From Candidatus Endomicrobiellum calonymphae (GTDB lineage Bacteria > Elusimicrobiota > Endomicrobiia > Endomicrobiales > Endomicrobiaceae), in the NCBI GenBank assembly GCA_031269945.1, contig JAISYK010000007.1, positions 174,255 through 238,254 of the forward strand: a stretch of DNA of 64,000 bases, given 5' to 3'. Each line of letters opens with the position of its first letter. Position 1 is the stretch's first letter. Of the stretch, positions 20,635 to 29,000 are shown piece after piece. Made by a program: the position numbers and the translations under genes. Below the pieces are notes generated by a model. That model was given only the letters and a program-made list of their open reading frames with translations. It was not told the DNA's origin and did no database searches.

Positions 20635-20743
20635 AAAAATAAAATCTTAACAACCATTTAATTTTGAAACATTTTAATTTTTTAATCAATAAATAATAAA
20701 TTACATTAGTATCAGTAGATATTTTTCTTTGTTGATTCTTAAT

Positions 20744-21276
20744 TTATTGCAACTTTCTTAATATATTTTCGATTAGAAGGAATTCATTCAAATGGGCAAA
20801 TCTAAAATATTTCAAGAAATTTGGTGGCGTTGTAGCATAAATATTGGTTCCTCTAAGACTTTTTTTCTGATAATTGTTTTTGTCATTTTTTTTCAAGCAG
20901 ATCATCTTATATATGATATCAGAAGATTTAACTACTATAATTCCGTCAATTTCAGCTCCTTTTGTGGCTTGTTTACATGCGATCATAGCTCTAGAATTTC
21001 AAGGGCTGAAGAGAATAATCCTAACATATGTTTCTCTTTAAGAAATTTTTTTATCCACGGAGTATAATTTTAGTTTGGAAGCAAACATCCAACCGGTTAC
21101 TACAAATTTGACTTCATATGGACTTACTTGAGTCCATTTAAAATATTTTCAAAATTACCTATATTAACACTAACACAATTTTCTTTTATTACTTTTCTCA
21201 ATTCTTTTAAACTTTAAGTCCCTTCATAAACAAAAAATAATGCCTCTAAAATTTGCTTTGCTTTAAACACTTTCAC
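20744..21276 (-). pseudogene. scpB: Decayed scpB (segregation and condensation protein B)
   Basis: Fragments in different frames in the right order: VKVFKAKQILEALFFVYEGTL / LKELRKVIKENC / YEVKFVVTGWMFASKLKLY / (A)MIACKQATKGAEIDGIIVVKSSDIIYKMI / RGTNIYATTPPNFLKYFRFAHLNEFLLIENI, matching ScpB ILEALLFvsgEPL, AiiAYrQPiTraEIe.IRGVds and GRP.lYgTTpeFLeyFGL blocks. Confidence 0.85.
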
Positions 21277-21391
21277 TATTTTTATTTTCTTTATAAATTA
21301 CACATCACATTAAATAAGTACATTAAATAAGTAGGTTCTTTATGAACAAGCCGCAACTTTAATACGGCAGATTTTAAAAGATTGCTCCTAT

Positions 21392-22105
21392 TTATCTTAT
21401 GCAATACACTTTCGCCAAAATCTTGTAAATTCTTACCTCAGAAAATAATTCGGACCGTTTTATAAAAATTTGCTTATCTTTATAGAATCTCTAAAATGGC
21501 CATAAAACAAATTAGTGATGCTATCTTAGTTTTTTGTTTTTTCAATATGTCAGTGGAAGAAACATATTGCTTGCTTTTTAAAACATTAAGGATCTTACTC
21601 ATTTTTGTTTCAATGTAAACCTTCTGATATACAATTTCATTTACACTGCCAGCAAATTTTTTAAATCTTATAAAAACTTTTTACCAAATCAAAAAGCATT
21701 TACATTTTAAATAAAATTTTGATTATTTGATACCACGATAGGCTTGTAATAAATTTGTAAATTTTTAACAATTTCATACGACACAATAGCCCATTACAAT
21801 TTCTTAATATTTTTGATACTCTGGAATTTTATTCTCAAGTTGACCAAAAGTATCATCTTATTCAGCCTCTTTTCCAAATAAGGTATTTCATTTTAATTCA
21901 CACAAAAGTCGATGCTCCAAGAATAAATTCACTCGCTAATTAGTATTAAATTTTTGCATTAGAGTGACGAGACACGTTAAACTATCAGCTGTTATTTCAG
22001 CTATCTTTAATATCACCAATTTCCAAATCATTTTTTTCTACTAAAAGATGCAAGAGAAGCTTCAGTGATTCTTCAAATATGCCAACGCGTATATTTTATA
22101 AACAT
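21392..22105 (-). pseudogene. scpA: Decayed scpA (segregation and condensation protein A, kleisin)
   Basis: Fragments: FEESLKLLLHLLVEKNDLEIGDIKIAEITAD, then LASEFILGASTFVRIKMKYLIW (across frames), then KMSKILNVLKSKQYVSSTDILKKQKTKIASLICFMAILEI and DKQIFIKRSELFSEVRIYK, matching ScpA FeGPLDLLLhLI...IaeIT, EFLvmAatLl.iKSrmLLP and FLAlLELvk. Lies between trpS and decayed scpB. Confidence 0.82.
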
Positions 22106-22114
22106 ATAATTATC

Positions 22115-23113
22115 TTAAAATTTTAATACCTTATGAATTTCTTCTATAGTTTTTTGTGCAATTTCTGTGGCTTTTTGACATCCCATTTCAATTATATTTT
22201 TCAAATGAGTCTTATCAGAAATTATATCTTTCCTTTTTTCAGATAAAGACTTCATGAATTCAGAAAGTACTTCAACTAATTGTTTTTTACACGACACACA
22301 ACTTATTTTACCTGTTCTACATTCTTCTTCTCTGTTTTTACAATCTCTATTTAATGCTTTATTGAATGAAAAGACAACACAACCATCAGGGTGACCAACA
22401 TCATCTTTCTTGATTTTTAGAGGATCAGTAAACATATTTTTAACTTTAGCTTTTAGAGTGATATCGTCTTCACCTAGTAAAATTGAATTATTATAAGATT
22501 TTGACATTTTCCTACCATCTAAGCCTAAAAACTTAGCGGTTTCAGTGAGTTTTCCCTCTGGTTTTACAAGAATTTCGCCATAGAAACTGTTGAATCTCCT
22601 TGCTACCTCACGTGTAAACTCCAGATGTGACACTTGATCCTCCCCCACTGGAACAATATCTGACTTATAAAGTAAAATATCTGCAGACATTAAAACAGGG
22701 TAACCCAAGAAGCCGTAATTATACAAATATTTATTCTTAATTTCTTTTAGTTGTTCTTTGTATGTAGGACATCTGTAAAGCCGTTTCAAAGGAGTTAACA
22801 TAGAAAGTATCAAAAACAACTCACTATGTTGAGGTACTTTCGATTGCTTGAAAATTACAGTTCTGGTAGGATCTATACCTACAGTAATCCAATCGGCAAC
22901 CATATCCAATGTATTCTTATCGATTTCGGAAGTATCAGAGTAATCAGTAGTCAAGGCGTGTAAATCAGCAGACATATAATAACATTCGTAGTCATCATCA
23001 TTGCCAAGCTTAATCAAATTCTCTAAAACACCAAAATAATGTCCTAAATGAAGCCTTCCCGTTGGACGCATAGCTGAGAATACTCTTTTAGTCATAACAC
23101 CTCTCTTCTTCAT
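22115..23113 (-). CDS. trpS: Tryptophanyl-tRNA synthetase
   Basis: [73 protein letters not shown]. Real start probably MTKRVFSAMRPTG. Confidence 0.96.
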   Translation of the reverse strand: MKKRGVMTKRVFSAMRPTGRLHLGHYFGVLENLIKLGNDDDYECYYMSADLHALTTDYSDTSEIDKNTLDMVADWITVGIDPTRTVIFKQSKVPQHSELFLILSMLTPLKRLYRCPTYKEQLKEIKNKYLYNYGFLGYPVLMSADILLYKSDIVPVGEDQVSHLEFTREVARRFNSFYGEILVKPEGKLTETAKFLGLDGRKMSKSYNNSILLGEDDITLKAKVKNMFTDPLKIKKDDVGHPDGCVVFSFNKALNRDCKNREEECRTGKISCVSCKKQLVEVLSEFMKSLSEKRKDIISDKTHLKNIIEMGCQKATEIAQKTIEEIHKVLKF

Positions 23114-23609
23114 TTAGTTTAGCCAATTTTTTTAAAAATTTAATAAAGCCCACCTGTAAAAAGTTTATTATTTGACAACACTTAACAACATAGAGCTAAA
23201 TTTTTTTTCAAGTTATTAAAAAATCTTCAAGGTATCGATTATAACAAAAAATGTTTGTTTCTTTAACACTAGTATTAATATATCATTCAAATATTTAAAT
23301 ATAAAAGACTTAATTTGTAACAAAAATTATTGCTATAAATACAACTCTCTCTTTCATATGTGAGAATAAGTTTTTATGTCACAATAATAACATTATTGAT
23401 GCTCTTAATGCTCTTGGTAATTTTATATTTTTTTGATTTTTTTACAAAAAAATTAGTTAACAAATTGATTTTTGCAAAACAAAATTATAGAATCTGAGTA
23501 CAATTGGTGCGTTGTATCAGAGCATACATTTGAATTTATTACTAGCATATGTAAAAACTTTTTATGTCAGATTACTTTTATTATATGTTGTAATTGTGGT
23601 TGAGATGTA

Positions 23610-25412
23610 ATGGAAAGGAAGTCCCGTGTAGTAGTTGTCGGAGCAGGGCATGCTGGCTGCGAAGCTTCTTTAGCATGTGCAAAATTGGGGGTGAAGACTC
23701 TAGTCATAACACTCAGCGTTGATTCGATAGCAAAAATGCCATGCAACCCAGCTATAGGTGGAATTGCAAAAGGACAGATGGTTAGAGAAATTGACGCTTT
23801 GGGTGGAGAAATGGGAAAAGTAGCCGATCGTGCAGGCTTACAATTTAAAATGTTAAATAGCTCAAGGGGTCCGGCAGTTTGGTCTCCAAGAGCACAATGC
23901 GACAAAGAGCTTTACTCAACCTTGATGTCAAAGTCTCTTCAAAATCAACCAAATCTTGATATATTGCAATCCGAAGTTAAGTCTTTAATAGTAAAAAACA
24001 ATAGAATATGTGGAGTAAGGATCCTTACAAATGAAATAATATATGCAGAAGCCGTAATAGTAGCTACAGGAACTTTTTTAAGAGGGAAAATACATCTCGG
24101 TAAAGTACATTTTAATGGCGGAAGATTTAATGAACGACAAGCATCATACCTTTCAGAATCTCTTACTAAAGATTGTGGAATAAAACTTGAAAGATTTAAA
24201 ACAACCACTACTCCAAGGATCAATGCCATCTCAATAGATTACTCAAAAATAATAGAACAATTTGGAGATGAAAGGCCCATACCTTTTTCTCACTTCACAG
24301 AAACTGAAAAATGGAGAAAAAACCTCAAGCAGCTTTCATGTTGGCTTACTTACACTAATGAAACAACACATAAAATAGTTAGCGACAATTTTGCTTTCTC
24401 ATCTATTGATATAGGAGAGGTAAATAGCAAAAGTCCCAGATATTGTCCTGCTATAGAGGAAAAAGTAAAACGTTACCCTGAAAAAGCAAGTCATCACATT
24501 TTTGTAGAGCCAGAAGGTTATAATACTAACGAAGTTTACTTGAATGGACTCTATACTGGACTTCCGTTTGATTTGCAACAGCAAATGATAAATTCGATAG
24601 TTGGCCTTGAAAATGCTAGAGTAATAAGGTATGGATATGCTGTTGAATACGATTACTCAAATCCCTTGCAAATAAAAAAGACCTTGGAAACAAAAACTGT
24701 TAAAGATCTTTTTTTGTGCGGGCAAATAAACGGAACAACAGGATATGAAGAAGCAGCAGCACAAGGTTTTATTGCGGGTGTGAATGCTGGACTTAGAATT
24801 TTGAATAAAGCTCCGCTTATACTTGGGAGAAATGAGTCTTACATAGGAATACTTATAGATGACATAACTACAAGGGGTATGGATGAGCCTTATCGAATGT
24901 TTACTTCTCGAGCAGAATACAGACTTTCAATAAGAAATGATAACGCGGACTTAAGACTCATGGATATAGGAAAATCAATTGGCTTAATATCAGGTAGAAT
25001 ATATAAAAAATTCGAACTTTATAGAAACACACTAAAATATATATATGAGGGTAAAAAGGAAAACTTGCCAAGCAATGATGATTTATTGCCATGGTCCTTT
25101 GAAAAAGCAAATAAAGAAATTTCTATTTACAAAAAATATAAAGGTTACATTGAAATTCAAAATAAAATGGCAAGTAAAGTAAAAAAAAATGAAGATCGCA
25201 AAATTCCTGAAAGTTTTGATTATAATAGACTTGAATCACTATCTGCGGAAACAAAGCAAAGACTTTTGAAAATTCGTCCTCAAACAATAGGACAAGCTTC
25301 TATGATACAGGCAATAAAGCCATCTGATATAGCAGTATTAATTGTCTATCTTGAAAAACAAAAAAAAGAAAGAAAGAAAAGAAAATATGATTTTAATAAT
25401 ATAAGTCAGTGA
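23610..25412 (+). CDS. mnmG: tRNA uridine 5-carboxymethylaminomethyl modification enzyme MnmG/GidA
   Basis: [123 protein letters not shown]. Confidence 0.98.
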   Translation: MERKSRVVVVGAGHAGCEASLACAKLGVKTLVITLSVDSIAKMPCNPAIGGIAKGQMVREIDALGGEMGKVADRAGLQFKMLNSSRGPAVWSPRAQCDKELYSTLMSKSLQNQPNLDILQSEVKSLIVKNNRICGVRILTNEIIYAEAVIVATGTFLRGKIHLGKVHFNGGRFNERQASYLSESLTKDCGIKLERFKTTTTPRINAISIDYSKIIEQFGDERPIPFSHFTETEKWRKNLKQLSCWLTYTNETTHKIVSDNFAFSSIDIGEVNSKSPRYCPAIEEKVKRYPEKASHHIFVEPEGYNTNEVYLNGLYTGLPFDLQQQMINSIVGLENARVIRYGYAVEYDYSNPLQIKKTLETKTVKDLFLCGQINGTTGYEEAAAQGFIAGVNAGLRILNKAPLILGRNESYIGILIDDITTRGMDEPYRMFTSRAEYRLSIRNDNADLRLMDIGKSIGLISGRIYKKFELYRNTLKYIYEGKKENLPSNDDLLPWSFEKANKEISIYKKYKGYIEIQNKMASKVKKNEDRKIPESFDYNRLESLSAETKQRLLKIRPQTIGQASMIQAIKPSDIAVLIVYLEKQKKERKKRKYDFNNISQ

Positions 25413-25496
25413 TTCATCAATAAAACCTTTCATTCATATGCAAATACATAATTCTTTTGAATATATAAAGTATTTTACTTAGCGAGGGTGTAAAGA

Positions 25497-25779
25497 ATGT
25501 TTTCCTTGGAAATAGTAGGATTTTTTGCTGGATGTGTTTCTACAATATCTTTTGTTCCTCAGGTCTATAAGACACGGAAGACAAAATCAGCTGAAGAGAT
25601 TTCAATTGAGATGTTTATCATCTACACGATATCTCTTTTGTTATGGATAATTTATGGAAAAACACTTAAAAAAACCAGCAATCTATGTACCGAATTTATT
25701 AGTTCTTATTCTTGCTTCTACTCAGATTATTTTGAAAATAAAATATGATAGAGAGAATAATTTCGAAAAAAAACAATAA
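25497..25779 (+). pseudogene. SemiSWEET/MtN3-type sugar transporter, frameshifted at an A7 tract (pseudogene or programmed/slippage-corrected)
   Basis: MFSLEIVGFFAGCVSTISFVPQVYKTRKTKSAEEISIEMFIIYTISLLLWIIYGKTLKK in frame 1 (PQ-loop motif); after A7 at 25668-25674 the next frame reads PAIYVPNLLVLILASTQIILKIKYDRENNFEKKQ* to 25779, completing the third TM helix. The annotated 83 aa ORF instead ends TSNLCTEFISSYSCFYSDYFENKI. Confidence 0.85.
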
Positions 25780-26100
25780 AGTAAATAAAATTATAACAAG
25801 TTTTTTTTATTGCAGTTTTTATTTTCGTAATAGCAAATTTTTTTGCTGTACAAGGATCTGGCTATCGAAAAGATAGTTTGAAAAGATTAAAACTGAAGTT
25901 AGTGAAATGATAAAAAGTTGCACTTCTGAAACAAAAAATTAAGAATATGAAAAAAGAAATCTATTTCAGAAGTTAAAATATCAAAAAAAATAAATCGAAA
26001 GTCATAATGAACAATGTGAAAATTTAAGTACAGATAAAGTAGAGTTATACCATAAAAAAAGAAATGAAAAAAAATTCAATAAAAAACATTAAAGATAGAA
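25780..26100 (+). pseudogene. Remnant of a small secreted/TM protein
   Basis: NKIITSFFIAVFIFVIANFFAVQGSGYRKDSLKR followed in another frame by KIKTEVSEMIKSCTSETKN; no intact ORF. Confidence 0.35.
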
Positions 26101-26103
26101 TTT

Positions 26104-26895
26104 TTGTGTTGTTATCATGTAGTTAGCATCCAAAGACCATTTATGGGAAATAAAGAATTATTCAAAGAGTTTCATAATTATGTCAAAGAAAACATCGTAT
26201 CATTTTTCTCAAGAAAAATGTGTCGAAAATTTAAGGTATATTTTTATGAAATTAACAAGTGGAGAAATGTACTCAACCTCATTTCAATCAAAAACGAAAA
26301 AGATATAATATACAGACATTTTTGCGACTCTCTGTATAGTACAAAAGCTATAAATAATATTACGAATAATAAATGTTCGTATTTAAATATTGCAGATGTT
26401 GGAACAGGCTCAGGAATGCCTGGTATACCAGTAAAGATTTCGCTTCCCAATATTAAACTTACCCTAGTTGAATCTATAGCAAAAAAATGCAACTTTCTTG
26501 AGAATATAAACGATAAACTTGAGCTCAACGCAGAAATACTAAATAAAAGGGCTGAAAGAATAGGGCAGGATTTACTATATAGACAAAAATATGACTTTGT
26601 TTTATCAAGAGCTGTGAGCAAATTTTCCACTAATCTTGAAATTTCAATACCTTTACTAAAAGTCGGTGGGTATTTTATAGTTTACAAAACAAAAAAATCA
26701 ATGGAAAACTTTAAAAATGGAATCCCATCGATAAAAAACGCTCTTGAATGTCTAGGTGCAAGATTTGAACAAGCAATATTCTACGATTTACCTGAGCAAA
26801 AACTAGATTATTGTATTTTAATTTTCAAAAAACACAGAAATACTCCACCTCTGTTCCCTCGTAAAGCAGAAATATTCAAGAAAAATCCTTTATAA
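26104..26895 (+). CDS. rsmG: 16S rRNA (guanine-N7) methyltransferase RsmG/GidB; start probably at 26143 (MGNKELF)
   Basis: NKWRNVLNLISIKNEKDIIYRHFCDSLYS, NIADVGTGSGMPGIPVKISLPNIKLTLVESIAKKCNFLE, FVLSRAVSKF. Confidence 0.9.
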   Translation: MCCYHVVSIQRPFMGNKELFKEFHNYVKENIVSFFSRKMCRKFKVYFYEINKWRNVLNLISIKNEKDIIYRHFCDSLYSTKAINNITNNKCSYLNIADVGTGSGMPGIPVKISLPNIKLTLVESIAKKCNFLENINDKLELNAEILNKRAERIGQDLLYRQKYDFVLSRAVSKFSTNLEISIPLLKVGGYFIVYKTKKSMENFKNGIPSIKNALECLGARFEQAIFYDLPEQKLDYCILIFKKHRNTPPLFPRKAEIFKKNPL

Positions 26896-26896
26896 T

Positions 26897-27781
26897 CTAA
26901 ATTAGCATCATTTTCATTTCATTGGGTAATTCTGCAGTAAATTTCATGATTTTCATAGTTCTAGGGTGCATAAAGCTTATATTGTATGAATGTAACATTT
27001 GCCTGTTGAATTGTTTCCCATTAATAGTTTTAGGACCACCATATTGCTGGTCACCTACGACTGGATGGTTTATATATTTCATATGACTTCTTATTTGATG
27101 TGTTCTACCGGTAATAATTTTTACTTCCAATAAAGTGTACCCGTCACATCTCAAAACAGTCTTAAACTCTGTAATAGCCATTTTTTTTGCAAGAGAATTT
27201 ACTGTCATAAGCTTTCTATTTTGCGGTGATCTACCTAATGGGGCTTCTATTTTTCCCCTATTTTCAATAATAATACCTTTAACTGCAGCATAATATATTT
27301 TCTTCACATTCCTATTCTTAAATTGCTTTGAAATATCGACCTTGGCTTTTTCATTTTTTGCGAAAATAATGACACCCGATGTATCTTTATCAAGCCTATG
27401 AACCAAATATGGCAACTTATAGTTCCCATTAGAATATCTAATTAGAGCGTTAAGTAAAGTTCCTGAAGAATGACCATAAGACGGATGAACTACAATACCT
27501 GCAGGTTTATTAACAACAATAATATCAATATCTTCATATATAATATTGAATTTTATGTTCTCGGGTCTTATCGATAATGACTTTCCTTCCTCAAATTCAA
27601 ATATTATAACATCACCATACTTAAGCTTATAACTTGAAAAAGAAATTTTATTGTTTACTAAAATTTTTTTCTTATACATAAGTTTTTGAAAATAAGAACG
27701 AGAATAATCTTTATATATCGAAGCCAAATAAAAATCTAACCTCTTCTTTTCAAACTTTTTGTATACAACTTTTTCTTCCAT
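26897..27781 (-). CDS. rluD: 23S rRNA pseudouridine synthase RluD family
   Basis: IIVVNKPAGIVVHPSYGHSSGTLLNAL, LVHRLDKDTSGVIIFAKN, LEVKIITGRTHQIRSHMKYINHPVVGDQQYGG. Confidence 0.93.
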   Translation of the reverse strand: MEEKVVYKKFEKKRLDFYLASIYKDYSRSYFQKLMYKKKILVNNKISFSSYKLKYGDVIIFEFEEGKSLSIRPENIKFNIIYEDIDIIVVNKPAGIVVHPSYGHSSGTLLNALIRYSNGNYKLPYLVHRLDKDTSGVIIFAKNEKAKVDISKQFKNRNVKKIYYAAVKGIIIENRGKIEAPLGRSPQNRKLMTVNSLAKKMAITEFKTVLRCDGYTLLEVKIITGRTHQIRSHMKYINHPVVGDQQYGGPKTINGKQFNRQMLHSYNISFMHPRTMKIMKFTAELPNEMKMMLI

Positions 27782-28524
27782 ATTATTAAGACTCCAATGA
27801 TAAATAGAAAAACCGATATTATTTGCGAAATAGAAAAACCCAAATAATGATTTCCTCTATAATCATCACGAAAAAATTCAATAACAAACCTCGAAATGGC
27901 ATAAATTACAAGATAAATTGCAAGAGATATTCCAGGTATCTTACTATTTTTCCCGGAATAAAAATACAAAAATATAAATAATATAAAGTTTGCGATAGAT
28001 TCATAAAGCTGCGTAGGATGAAGACGTACTCCTTTAACAGCTAAGGAATGTTTATCTGTGAACATTACAGCCCATGGAAGATTACTTACTTTGCCATAAC
28101 AGCAACCTGAAAAAAAACAACCAATTCTTCCTATAGCGTGCCCTAAAGCCAATGCTGGAGCAAAAAAATCCCCTAAATTATATAGAATTATTTTTTTTCT
28201 TTTTACATACATCAACATAAACACAACAGCACCAATAAAGCCGCCATAATAAACTAAACCGCCATTCCATATCTTAAAAATATCTAAGGGATATAAAACA
28301 AAATCTCTTAAGTTTATAAGGACAAAAAATAATCTTGCACCAATTAATGAAAAAACTATTATATACGTAAGCATGGAGTACAACTCATCAGGCGAAACCA
28401 ATCTTTCTTTCAATTTTTTCATTGAATACGAAAGGTAAGAGACTGCAGTTACAAAAGCCAACGCTACAAAAACCCCATAAGTATAAATTTTAAAATTTCC
28501 TAAATCGAGAAGAATTGGATGCAT
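27736..28524 (-). CDS. lgt: Prolipoprotein diacylglyceryl transferase
   Basis: YGVFVALAF, ALGHAIGRIGCFFSGCCYGKVSNLPWAVMF, RLHPTQLYESIANF, RFVIEFFRDDYRG. Confidence 0.95.
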   Translation of the reverse strand: MHPILLDLGNFKIYTYGVFVALAFVTAVSYLSYSMKKLKERLVSPDELYSMLTYIIVFSLIGARLFFVLINLRDFVLYPLDIFKIWNGGLVYYGGFIGAVVFMLMYVKRKKIILYNLGDFFAPALALGHAIGRIGCFFSGCCYGKVSNLPWAVMFTDKHSLAVKGVRLHPTQLYESIANFILFIFLYFYSGKNSKIPGISLAIYLVIYAISRFVIEFFRDDYRGNHYLGFSISQIISVFLFIIGVLIIWKKKLYTKSLKRRG

Positions 28525-28526
28525 AC

Positions 28527-29000
28527 CTATGAATGAATATCCTTATTAAAATCTAGAATATTAACAAAAAAAACAAGAATAACAGCAACACAAATACAAC
28601 TATCAGCTATGTTAAATGATGGCCATCTCAAGTGATTAATGCCAAAATCAAGAAAATCTACAACCCCACCATACAATAATCTATCCATTAGATTTCCCAA
28701 TCCACCTGAAATTATTAGACAAAAAGCATATCTTTGAGTCTTATGCATTTTAGTCAAATTTTTATGAAACCATAATGATACAATAACTAAAAATGAAAAT
28801 ATTACAAAAGAAAATAATAAATTTTTACCCTTAAGAATACCCCAAACTATTCCCGTATTACGAATATTTGTAATATTAAAAAGATTAAAAAATGGAATAA
28901 TATTTATACAAGAAGCATAATCTACAAATTTATCTACAAGGAGTTTCGTAAATTGATCAGTAATAAGAACAATTGCACTAAAAAATATCATTTTTTTCAT
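28527..29000 (-). CDS. lspA: Lipoprotein signal peptidase (SPase II)
   Basis: VLITDQFTKLLV, NIRNTGIVWGIL, LIISGGLGNLMDRLLYGGVVDFLDFG, FNIADSCICVAV. Confidence 0.94.
   Translation of the reverse strand: MKKMIFFSAIVLITDQFTKLLVDKFVDYASCINIIPFFNLFNITNIRNTGIVWGILKGKNLLFSFVIFSFLVIVSLWFHKNLTKMHKTQRYAFCLIISGGLGNLMDRLLYGGVVDFLDFGINHLRWPSFNIADSCICVAVILVFFVNILDFNKDIHS

Noticed and set aside
23114-23609. AT-rich intergenic between divergent trpS and mnmG as a possible oriC (gidA-proximal)
   Set aside because: No cluster of TTATNCACA boxes seen; gene strand bias does not switch there (minus-strand genes on both sides).
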